Shown here piece after piece: positions 54,558 through 59,734 of a stretch of 59,734 nt of DNA. The notes beneath the pieces were generated by a model, which worked only from the letters and a program-made list of their open reading frames with translations, was not told the origin of the DNA and searched no databases. This DNA comes from a virus. The position numbers and the translations under genes were made by a program. The stretch is taken from positions 1-59,734 of the IMG/VR virus record IMGVR_UViG_3300008267_000087, one strand, 5' to 3'. The stretch's first letter is position 1, and every line of letters starts with the position of its first letter.

Positions 54558-55124
54558 TTAAAGTTGAGCTTTCCAAAAATCTAAATCAATATCCTCGTCA
54601 ATTAAATAATCAAGGAAGAACCCTACAACTTTCTCATTATCATCAAGTAATACATATAAGTCATACGAACCATCACCAATTCCACTTGATGATACTACGC
54701 CGTAACCATACGCACCCCAACTATCATCACTCAAAGTTTTATCAGCCATATGAGCATACCACTTATCGCCGTCTTCTTTACCGCTATATTCAAACTTCGG
54801 TGCAATCTTAAAGATGCTATCATTGCGGTAACTATCTTTACTGAATACACCACATTGTCCGCTATCAACGCCGATTGTTCCTCCGTGTTCTGTCCATTGT
54901 AAATTTGATTTAATATCCGCGTGTTCTTGGTGAATAACACATAGGGCTGAAATTCTACTACCCCATCCGCTAAGATTACTATTTAAAACAAACGGAATGT
55001 AATCACCCTCCTTAACATCCTTAACAATAACTTGGCACCAAGTTGGTATCGTATAGCAGGGATCTGAAACCACAACTTCATTACCTAACTTAACGATTGT
55101 TTTAATTCTTTTTTTCGTTTTCAT
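54558..55124 (-). CDS. DUF4241-like protein
   Basis: 188 aa from the ATG at 55124 (MKTKKRIKTIVKLGNEVVVS). DPCYTIPTWCQVIVKDVKEG, GWGSRISALCVIH, GTIGVDSGQCGVFS and WGAYGYGVVSSSGIGDGSYD match the pattern I remember for DUF4241-type proteins; function unknown. First gene of a four-gene operon behind the consensus promoter at 55149-55180. Confidence 0.75.
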   Translation of the reverse strand: MKTKKRIKTIVKLGNEVVVSDPCYTIPTWCQVIVKDVKEGDYIPFVLNSNLSGWGSRISALCVIHQEHADIKSNLQWTEHGGTIGVDSGQCGVFSKDSYRNDSIFKIAPKFEYSGKEDGDKWYAHMADKTLSDDSWGAYGYGVVSSSGIGDGSYDLYVLLDDNEKVVGFFLDYLIDEDIDLDFWKAQL

Positions 55125-55148
55125 ACTAATATTATTTTGATTAGAGAA

Positions 55149-55180
55149 CAAAGGTATACAAGTTATTTTATTATACCAAA
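55149..55180 (-). promoter_or_regulatory. Consensus Bacteroidota promoter
   Basis: Minus-strand TTTG (55177-55180), 20 nt, TACCTTTG (55149-55156). The leader starts TTCTCTAATCAAAA, like several others. The ACTGGGAT box (55198-55208) begins 18 nt upstream of the -33 element. Confidence 0.85.
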
Positions 55181-55197
55181 TATTTTTTTAAAATTTA

Positions 55198-55255
55198 TTT
55201 ACTGGGATGTCCTGTGCTGTATTACACCCAGTAATATTTTAAATTTACTGGGATG
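55198..55255. repeat. ACTGGGAT cassette repeat, copy A
   Basis: Direct box (55198-55208), inverted CCCAGTAA (55227-55234) after GTATTAC, and direct box (55244-55254). The whole 58 bp is nearly identical to copy B at 57048-57105. Confidence 0.85.
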
Positions 55256-55269
55256 GACAGCCTAATGAA

Positions 55270-55292
55270 AAACCCCCGTCTTACGACAGGGG
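55270..55292 (-). terminator. GUAA-loop terminator (minus strand)
   Basis: Minus-strand CCCCTGTC, loop GTAA, GACGGGGG, then T-run. Ends the gene at 55300; almost the same hairpin as at 49782. Confidence 0.85.
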
Positions 55293-55299
55293 CTGTTCT

Positions 55300-55839
55300 C
55301 TATCCTTCAACTAAATCAAAAACTACTTCTTCATAGTTTAACGGTTTAACCGCTTCAACACTTATCACATCACGAGCCCACGAGCCGATTAAATGGTGCT
55401 CACCTTTAAAATCCCCGCCACCTCTACCGTTACCCTCACAGGTTAATAACGGTAAGGGGTGAATCTTTGCACCCTTCCAATCTGGAATAGATTTAATTTT
55501 AGTCTTATTAACAAACAGTCTCTTACTGTGATTAATAAGGTACTTATACGACTTATCAACTAATCCCGCAGGAGGCACAAATTTAGTACTCTCATCTGCT
55601 TTGTCATACAGATTAACATCTCCTTCGTCATTGTCCGCATAGTCACCAGCCCATACTATTTTAGATTTATACCAGCTCCCGTGCGGCGTTAATTGTTTTT
55701 CAATGGCACCCACAAATTCATTTTTAATATAACTGTGTTCCATTAATTTAAGCCCGTTATTATAGTCGTGAGAATTCGCCCAGGCTTTAATTGTTTTAGC
55801 GTCATCTTGCAATATGCAAGGCTTGTAATACTGTCCCAT
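55300..55839 (-). CDS. Conserved phage protein, MGQYYKP type
   Basis: 179 aa: MGQYYKPCILQDDAKTIKAW, HDYNNGLKLMEHSY and a Gly-rich end (CEGNGRGGGDFKGEHHLIGS, then WARDVIS). I recall such proteins in many phages and some bacteria; function unknown. Two-gene operon with 55864. Confidence 0.85.
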   Translation of the reverse strand: MGQYYKPCILQDDAKTIKAWANSHDYNNGLKLMEHSYIKNEFVGAIEKQLTPHGSWYKSKIVWAGDYADNDEGDVNLYDKADESTKFVPPAGLVDKSYKYLINHSKRLFVNKTKIKSIPDWKGAKIHPLPLLTCEGNGRGGGDFKGEHHLIGSWARDVISVEAVKPLNYEEVVFDLVEG

Positions 55840-55863
55840 AGATTTAAATTTAAATTGATTAGT

Positions 55864-56163
55864 TTATTTGATATCTTTATATGTGATACGAGTTATTTTA
55901 TAATTCCAACTTTCAAGGTAAGCAAAAAGGAATTCGTCATTTTCAATGATTTCCATTTTTGTATAATCTTGTTTTTCAGTATCGCCCATAATATCCTGCC
56001 AATAATCCCAAAGATACTCCGACACGTGAAATTTTAACGCCTTCAATGTAAAATACTCAGTTGGAATAGTTGCATCGTCTGCATCTTCCAATTTGTACAA
56101 AACAGATTTAGATAGTTCGGTTTTATCAAACCTCACTTTTTTACTTTCAATTACTTTTTTCAT
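55864..56163 (-). CDS. Hypothetical protein
   Basis: 99 aa: basic start (KKVIESKKVRFDKTELSKSV) followed by an acidic and aromatic body (FLFAYLESWNYKITRITYKD). Behind the consensus promoter at 56187-56218. No family recognised. Confidence 0.7.
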   Translation of the reverse strand: MKKVIESKKVRFDKTELSKSVLYKLEDADDATIPTEYFTLKALKFHVSEYLWDYWQDIMGDTEKQDYTKMEIIENDEFLFAYLESWNYKITRITYKDIK

Positions 56164-56186
56164 TTTTTAGTTTTTTGATTAGAGAA

Positions 56187-56218
56187 CAAAGATATAAACT
56201 TTATATTTAAATAACAAA
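56187..56218 (-). promoter_or_regulatory. Consensus Bacteroidota promoter
   Basis: Minus-strand TTTG (56215-56218), 20 nt, TATCTTTG (56187-56194), leader TTCTCTAATCAAAA. The -33 box lies inside the 3' end of the gene at 56207. No ACTGGGAT box here. Confidence 0.85.
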
Positions 56219-56959
56219 TTTATTTTTAGTTAATTTATTTCGTACACGCTTAAATTTAAGCCCTACAATAATATCCTTATCATCCCTATATCGCATATCA
56301 TATTTATCGCCGTCAATAACTTTACGCCCCCAAAATTCAGTAGGTACTTTGTTAAACACAACCGCCACGCGTATATTATTTTCTAACATATGTATACACT
56401 CATTATAATTGTGTCCGCTAAAACTAAAAGTAAGATCGTAGTTGTCATACTTTGTTAACAGCTTACTTCTGATTGCAACCTTTGTATAATCGTAAAATTG
56501 CACCGCAGGAAATAATTGTAAAATATTAATTGATTTTTTACCCTGCTTAACATAAAACATTTCAGGGCTAATATCTGATGTGTTATTAAGGCGTACGCTA
56601 AAACTATAATTTAGTCGCATAGCTTTAATGTGAGCCGTTGTAATTTCATCAATCATCCACGCCATAAAGAACTCGCGCTCTTCGAAAAACAATTTAGTTT
56701 TAGCGATACGTGACTTATTAATTTTATCATCGTTCATATTCATTGTGTTCATTCCTGATTCATTCAGGCACAACCTTGTACATTCAGCCGTTCGTTTGGG
56801 GCATACTTCATAACCGCTCATTTTTGCAGGTGCTAAATATAAGCTGTATGTTAGCTCATTAAAATTGAAAGCCTTCTGATGCTTTGTAGTTAGATTAACA
56901 GAACCTAAATAACCGATTCCCGTTTGACGCTTCGCGTCTGCTTTGTTTTTGTAAATCAT
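56207..56959 (-). CDS. GP88-like phage protein
   Basis: 250 aa from the ATG at 56959 (MIYKNKADAKRQTGIGYLGS). TYSLYLAPAKMSGYEVCPKR, TAECTRLCLNESG, KTKLFFEEREFFMAW and YSFSVRLNNTSDISPEMF are the core of the phage gene product 88 family, with a three-Cys cluster (CPKRTAECTRLC) that could bind metal or an Fe-S cluster. The IscU/IscA pair at 20.7 kb would be relevant if so. Function of the family is unknown. Confidence 0.85.
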   Translation of the reverse strand: MIYKNKADAKRQTGIGYLGSVNLTTKHQKAFNFNELTYSLYLAPAKMSGYEVCPKRTAECTRLCLNESGMNTMNMNDDKINKSRIAKTKLFFEEREFFMAWMIDEITTAHIKAMRLNYSFSVRLNNTSDISPEMFYVKQGKKSINILQLFPAVQFYDYTKVAIRSKLLTKYDNYDLTFSFSGHNYNECIHMLENNIRVAVVFNKVPTEFWGRKVIDGDKYDMRYRDDKDIIVGLKFKRVRNKLTKNKFVI

Positions 56960-56978
56960 TTTTATGTGTTTTAGAATG

Positions 56979-57011
56979 CAAATATACAACTTATATTTTT
57001 ATATAAACAAA
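56979..57011 (-). promoter_or_regulatory. Consensus Bacteroidota promoter
   Basis: Minus-strand TTTG (57008-57011), 21 nt, TATATTTG (56979-56986), about 20 nt before the ATG at 56959. ACTGGGAT box at 57029-57039 begins 18 nt upstream of the -33 element. Confidence 0.85.
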
Positions 57012-57028
57012 TTTATTTTAAAGATTTA

Positions 57029-57039
57029 TTTACTGGGAT
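57029..57039. repeat. ACTGGGAT box next to the GP88 promoter
   Basis: TTTACTGGGAT, the promoter-proximal extra box beside the cassette repeat copy B. Confidence 0.75.
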
Positions 57040-57047
57040 AAAAATAA

Positions 57048-57105
57048 TTTACTGGGATGTCCTGTGCTGTATTACGTCCAGTAACATTTTAAATTTACTG
57101 GGATG
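57048..57105. repeat. ACTGGGAT cassette repeat, copy B
   Basis: Direct box 57048-57058, inverted TCCAGTAA 57077-57084 after GTATTAC, direct box 57094-57104. Differs from copy A at only a few bases. Confidence 0.85.
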
Positions 57106-57113
57106 GGACTGAT

Positions 57114-57138
57114 AAAATAAAGGAGTTACCCTTTATTT
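57114..57138 (-). terminator. Rho-independent terminator (minus strand)
   Basis: Minus-strand ATAAAGG (57130-57136 region) pairs with CCTTTAT, loop about 6 nt, followed by TTTATC. Ends the operon of 57133-58231. The T-tract is short. Confidence 0.6.
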
Positions 57139-57414
57139 GTCATACGCTAATATTCTACTTTCAATACCTTCATAAACCATCTGTCCGACAGCATCATCAT
57201 CCATCACATAATTCAATATATCATCCATATCGTTATCAGATAGTTCTATCTGGTTGTCATCGGATATTCCTAATCTATTTTCATTGATGTCATCTAATCT
57301 TAACTGTACATCTTCACGACCAAACAGTAACTGTGTTACGAAGCCCCTGTTTCTTAATTCCTGTATTAAATCCTGTGTGTCAAGATTTGATAGATCTGCA
57401 AAGCTCTTACTCAT
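57133..57414 (-). CDS. Hypothetical acidic protein
   Basis: 93 aa: SKSFADLSNLDTQDLIQELR, DDMDDILNYVMDDDAVGQMV. Strongly acidic and helical, a possible DNA mimic by charge, but no family recognised. Overlaps the previous gene by 8 nt. Confidence 0.68.
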   Translation of the reverse strand: MSKSFADLSNLDTQDLIQELRNRGFVTQLLFGREDVQLRLDDINENRLGISDDNQIELSDNDMDDILNYVMDDDAVGQMVYEGIESRILAYDK

Positions 57415-57733
57415 ATACTTCTTTTAATTGTGATATATTATACTTACCTTCTTCCAGTTCATCCAAAGCCCACGCCAGTTCATACGGGTTTAACTCATCT
57501 AAATTAATTTCCATCTGTTCTTTGGCAATAACGAAACCATCATTGGTTAGATACTGTACAGTAATAAGCTCAATGCCCATATCATAATCTGTACCCATAT
57601 CATTGGCTTCAATTTGAACAACGAATAAGTTTTTAAATTCAATCTGTTCTAACTGTTTAGAATTCATAAAGTCCTTGATCTCATTTATGATATCAGCTCT
57701 TAACTCCGATACCCTTTGTGCGTTTCTTCTCAT
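57407..57733 (-). CDS. Hypothetical acidic protein
   Basis: 108 aa: basic first 20 residues (RRNAQRVSELRADIINEIKD), then acidic and beta-rich (FKNLFVVQIEANDMGTDYDM) with a helical end (YELAWALDELEEGKYNI). No family recognised. Confidence 0.68.
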   Translation of the reverse strand: MRRNAQRVSELRADIINEIKDFMNSKQLEQIEFKNLFVVQIEANDMGTDYDMGIELITVQYLTNDGFVIAKEQMEINLDELNPYELAWALDELEEGKYNISQLKEVYE

Positions 57734-57751
57734 ATAGATTAGTTTTAATGA

Positions 57752-58231
57752 TTACCAAATTTCAAAGCCACCACTCGTTCTTAAAAATGTTATAAATTCC
57801 TTAATGTGTCCCAGTGTAATACTGTGAGCTGACATCAACAGTCTTCCCTTCTCATCAACAACGCTACCATATAATACTCTACCCTTTGGATACTCTTTAT
57901 TTATTTTACTTCTACCGTCAGTGGTAATAAATTGATTTGTTTTAGCATCAACCCAACTACCTAAACATACACTCATTATATCATCATCATCTTTTAATTC
58001 ATCACACGACTGTAATACAGCTTCCAAAGCATCAGCCAATTTAAAACATTCAGCATCAGTTTTTAAACCTGCACCGTCATTCGTGTCCCAGTAATTAAAA
58101 TCGATATTCAATTTAAAATGATTATCGGCGTACATACATAAAAAGTTAAGTGGGCGCCAGCTCCAACAATTAGCTCTAAAATATTCACCAGTTACCGTGA
58201 TTGGGTTAATACCCGAAATGTCCATTCCCAT
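57752..58231 (-). CDS. Hypothetical protein
   Basis: 159 aa: MGMDISGINPITVTGEYFRA, WRPLNFLCMYADNHFKLNID, a helix, and a beta end (GRVLYGSVVDEKGRLLMSAH). The MGMDISG start resembles a widespread family of small phage and plasmid proteins. Transcribed from the promoter at 58255-58286. Confidence 0.75.
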   Translation of the reverse strand: MGMDISGINPITVTGEYFRANCWSWRPLNFLCMYADNHFKLNIDFNYWDTNDGAGLKTDAECFKLADALEAVLQSCDELKDDDDIMSVCLGSWVDAKTNQFITTDGRSKINKEYPKGRVLYGSVVDEKGRLLMSAHSITLGHIKEFITFLRTSGGFEIW

Positions 58232-58254
58232 AAAATAAGTTTTTGATTTGAATG

Positions 58255-58286
58255 TAAAGATATAAAGTTTATATTAATATTCCAAA
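58255..58286 (-). promoter_or_regulatory. Near-consensus Bacteroidota promoter
   Basis: Minus-strand TTTG (58283-58286), 20 nt, TATCTTTA (58255-58262, one base off TAnnTTTG). It overlaps the end of the gene at 58274. Leader contains ATTCAAATCAAAA. Confidence 0.75.
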
Positions 58287-58555
58287 TTTGTTTTATTAGA
58301 ATAAAATTCATCATTCCCCTTTGCTTCATCATCAGCATAATACAGCTCAGCAGTTGAGAAGCCACCATTTTCTTCGGGTAACATTTCCTCTTTGGTTTCA
58401 TCAACTTCATCCCACGGCAGTTCATCTAAATCGCCGTTCTTAAATTTTTCAATAGCTAACTTCTTAGCTTCTTCAATCGTTTCAGCTTCTACTTCAAAAT
58501 CAGTTCGCATCCAAGTAGTTACTTTTCTGTCTAAATACATATTAAATGTTTTCAT
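58274..58555 (-). CDS. Conserved small phage protein
   Basis: 93 aa: MKTFNMYLDRKVTTWMRTDF, helix EAETIEEAKKLAIEKFKNGD, then acidic. The beta-alpha start is familiar from small phage proteins of unknown function. It begins MKTFNMY, not the FKF tag, which should not be counted here. One nt from the next gene. Confidence 0.75.
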   Translation of the reverse strand: MKTFNMYLDRKVTTWMRTDFEVEAETIEEAKKLAIEKFKNGDLDELPWDEVDETKEEMLPEENGGFSTAELYYADDEAKGNDEFYSNKTNLEY

Positions 58556-58556
58556 C

Positions 58557-58784
58557 TTATTTATTTTTAATAGTTTCTAAATATAATTCTGCACCTGCTT
58601 TTGAGCCGTGTATAGCGTACCTGTTCATTTGTTTTCCCCTGTACGGTTTTAGTGTCTGCTTATCTAATACCTTACCTTCCTCATTAACAATGTAATAATA
58701 GGTTGCACAGGCAGGCATCCCACTCGGTAAGCTTTTAGGCTTATAGGGGATGTATTGGTTACTTCTTAATTCATACTTTGCCAT
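58557..58784 (-). CDS. Hypothetical basic protein
   Basis: 75 aa: MAKYELRSNQYIPYKPKSLP, ACATYYYIVNEEGKVLDKQT and a basic end with GSKAGAELYLETIKNK. No family recognised. Two nt from the next gene. Confidence 0.7.
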   Translation of the reverse strand: MAKYELRSNQYIPYKPKSLPSGMPACATYYYIVNEEGKVLDKQTLKPYRGKQMNRYAIHGSKAGAELYLETIKNK

Positions 58785-58786
58785 CT

Positions 58787-58969
58787 TTATAAATTTAATG
58801 ATGAGATAATTGTTTTTAATTTATTCGTACCATCCTCACCTAAATCACCATCTAAATAGCAATCAATTAAGTATATACTAAAATCAACTGCTTTTTGTTG
58901 CTCACCTTTTAATTTTGTGGAAAGCATTACTAACTTATTCCTTTTTCTAATTAATTGTTTAATAGTCAT
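58787..58969 (-). CDS. Hypothetical small helical protein
   Basis: 60 aa: basic first half (MTIKQLIRKRNKLVMLSTKL), acidic end with LDGDLGEDGTNKLKTIISSL. First gene of a three-gene operon behind the promoter at 58993-59023. No family. Confidence 0.66.
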   Translation of the reverse strand: MTIKQLIRKRNKLVMLSTKLKGEQQKAVDFSIYLIDCYLDGDLGEDGTNKLKTIISSLNL

Positions 58970-58992
58970 TCTTTATGTTTTTGATTAGAACA

Positions 58993-59023
58993 CAAATATA
59001 CAACTTATAACTTTACTACCAAA
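58993..59023 (-). promoter_or_regulatory. Consensus Bacteroidota promoter
   Basis: Minus-strand TTTG (59020-59023), 19 nt, TATATTTG (58993-59000), leader TTCTAATCAAAA. ACTGGGAT box at 59041-59051 starts 18 nt upstream of the -33 element. Confidence 0.85.
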
Positions 59024-59040
59024 ATTATTTTAAAAATACT

Positions 59041-59051
59041 TTTACTGGGAT
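59041..59051. repeat. ACTGGGAT box
   Basis: TTTACTGGGAT in the same position relative to the promoter as at 55198 and 57029. Confidence 0.8.
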
Positions 59052-59062
59052 GGGATACCCAC

Positions 59063-59094
59063 AAAAAAAAAAGAGAGCGTATTACTACGCCCTC
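59063..59094 (-). terminator. GUAA-loop terminator (minus strand)
   Basis: Minus-strand GAGGGCGTA, loop GTAA, TACGCTCTC (59073-59081), then about ten T. The only gene found upstream, at 59291, already has its own terminator (59227), so this one may block read-through into 58969. Confidence 0.8.
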
Positions 59095-59119
59095 CCATCT
59101 AATCCACACATATTACTAA

Positions 59120-59128
59120 CCCAGTAAA
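59120..59128. repeat. Inverted ACTGGGAT box
   Basis: CCCAGTAAA, the inverse orientation of the box at 59041. Confidence 0.65.
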
Positions 59129-59181
59129 ATTATTAACAGCCTTATAGTGCAAATGTAGATAACTTTTTTCATATTACAAAA

Positions 59182-59190
59182 TTATCCACA
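59182..59190 (+). promoter_or_regulatory. DnaA box (TTATCCACA)
   Basis: Second perfect TTATNCACA match in the window, near the right edge. Confidence 0.6.
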
Positions 59191-59199
59191 TTTTTTATT

Positions 59200-59225
59200 A
59201 TCCCAGTAATGTCCCATCCCAGTAA
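59200..59225. repeat. Tandem inverted ACTGGGAT boxes
   Basis: ATCCCAGTAA at 59200-59209 and again at 59216-59225, a direct tandem pair 16 bp apart, running into GTAATAC. Confidence 0.75.
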
Positions 59226-59226
59226 T

Positions 59227-59262
59227 ACGGACAAAAAAATATCCCCGATTTCTCGGGGATAT
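59227..59262 (-). terminator. Rho-independent terminator (minus strand)
   Basis: Minus-strand ATATCCCCGA, loop GAAA, TCGGGGATAT, then T-run. Ends the DUF932-like gene at 59291. Confidence 0.9.
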
Positions 59263-59290
59263 AAAACACGAATCAATATTCAACTACAAA

Positions 59291-59734
59291 CTAAACAAGT
59301 TCAACTAATTTGGTGAATATATCACGCTCCCTATTTCCAACGCCTCCGAACATTTTAGTTTCGGTATTATCACCTTTGGAATAAGAGTGTGTAGTGTACT
59401 TCGTTACACCACTAAATAAACCCCATAGATTATCACCTTTTTGGTTAATCTCGCCGTTTAAGTCCACATAGAACCTACTTAACTTATTACGAGTAACCGA
59501 AGCCAATTTATCCCAATCCTTTTTTAAATTGACAGCCTTATCAATGTTAAACAAATCGTGTATGACACGCTCTTTAATAGCCTCATCAAATCGCGTTTCG
59601 CTTAATCTTTGAATGTCAGCAAATATTTTTTGCTCCTCCGCAAGTACATTCTGCAACCCAAAGCAAATCTCATCTACTTTGATACCCATATTTTTGGTAT
59701 GGCGTACCTTTGAATTCATTTGCTTGAACGCTGC
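59291..59734 (-). CDS. DUF932-like phage/plasmid protein, C-terminal part (5' truncated)
   Basis: The frame stays open to the right edge (residues AAFKQ before the internal Met), so the start lies beyond the window. The end, NLWGLFSGVTKYTTHSYSKG ... MFGGVGNRERDIF, matches the C-terminal region of the DUF932/TIGR03299 family (xxWGxxxAVTxYxxH). Family members are common on phages and plasmids; function unknown, although association with replication or recombination genes has been noted. The basic helical middle fits this. Confidence 0.8.
   Translation of the reverse strand, partial: AAFKQMNSKVRHTKNMGIKVDEICFGLQNVLAEEQKIFADIQRLSETRFDEAIKERVIHDLFNIDKAVNLKKDWDKLASVTRNKLSRFYVDLNGEINQKGDNLWGLFSGVTKYTTHSYSKGDNTETKMFGGVGNRERDIFTKLVELV

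Larger units (their letters stand above)
58970..59290. other. Control region between operons
   Basis: About 320 nt without a gene: promoter of 58969, ACTGGGAT boxes, two minus-strand terminators, a perfect DnaA box and two GTMATAC heptamers. Looks like a further copy of the terminator-box-promoter cassette. Confidence 0.7.

Noticed and set aside
58274-58555. MKTFNMYL start as a tagged protein
   Set aside because: Lacks the K-F-[FL] core and belongs to a recognisable small beta-alpha protein type.
1-59734. tRNA, rRNA or CRISPR array
   Set aside because: No cloverleaf with CCA-type end, rRNA-like segment or regularly spaced repeats was recognised by reading; the ACTGGGAT boxes are irregularly spaced and lie at promoters.

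Overview
The window looks like one segment of the genome of a large, AT-rich, lytic-type phage infecting a Bacteroidota (Flavobacteriia-like) host. The phage assignment rests on a tail-fibre end with a peptidase S74 chaperone, a peptidoglycan-binding lysin, dozens of tightly packed small genes, many 1-8 nt start/stop overlaps, and phage-style accessory enzymes. The host assignment rests on promoters of the Bacteroidota type (TTTG, 19-21 nt, TAnnTTTG) and on starts that mostly lack Shine-Dalgarno sequences. No terminase, portal, capsid, polymerase, integrase, tRNA, rRNA or CRISPR array is visible, so this is only part of the genome.

Layout. (1) 1-2117, plus strand: the collagen-like Gly-Ser-Ser fibre with its S74 domain, small structural-type proteins and a glycosyltransferase. 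(2) 2114-13850, minus strand: one long, almost gapless operon headed by a ribbon-helix-helix regulator. It encodes six glycosyltransferases or GT-like proteins, a DegT aminotransferase, two transferases (methyl and acetyl), an SDR reductase, a FabH-like ketoacyl synthase and a phytanoyl-CoA-dioxygenase-like hydroxylase, so it is a glycan and acyl-sugar modification island. (3) 13.9-31.5 kb, mostly plus: a DNA methyltransferase, DUF192, two PcfJ-like paralogues, an IscU/IscA iron-sulphur pair, a metalloprotease-like protein, a HAD hydrolase, a lysin, a calcineurin-like phosphoesterase, RmlC, a DnaQ-like exonuclease and several probable virion proteins. (4) 31.5-33.8 kb, minus: an ADP-heptose cassette (heptose kinase, nucleotidyltransferase, cupin, HldD-like epimerase). 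(5) 33.9-37.0 kb, plus: an FkbM methyltransferase, a DnaA domain-IV protein, a caspase-like GHG/Cys protein, a cyclophilin and a small multi-pass membrane protein. (6) 37.0-47.8 kb, mostly plus: an array of small, otherwise unrelated proteins, most of which start with the same short peptide, M-x(0-3)-[FY]-K-F-[FL]. (7) 47.8-59.7 kb, mostly minus: small early-type genes (YubB-fold, GP88, DUF932 and conserved phage hypotheticals) arranged as repeated cassettes of GUAA-loop terminator, ACTGGGAT boxes, consensus promoter, common leader and short operon. Its 850-bp non-coding stretch at 49.0-49.85 kb looks like a replication origin or master control region.

The strongest candidate for an undescribed system is the FKFF tag. 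More than twenty proteins with unrelated bodies share it at the N-terminus, and two membrane-anchored proteins carry it at the C-terminus instead, as expected of a portable localisation or packaging signal. A second, ITES-like helical end motif marks a few larger proteins and coincides with a shared upstream TATTTATA motif. In the right arm, the ACTGGGAT promoter cassettes and a strong local excess of the heptamer GTMATAC point to a dedicated early regulon. All functional statements come from reading the sequence and from remembered family features; no database search was possible.
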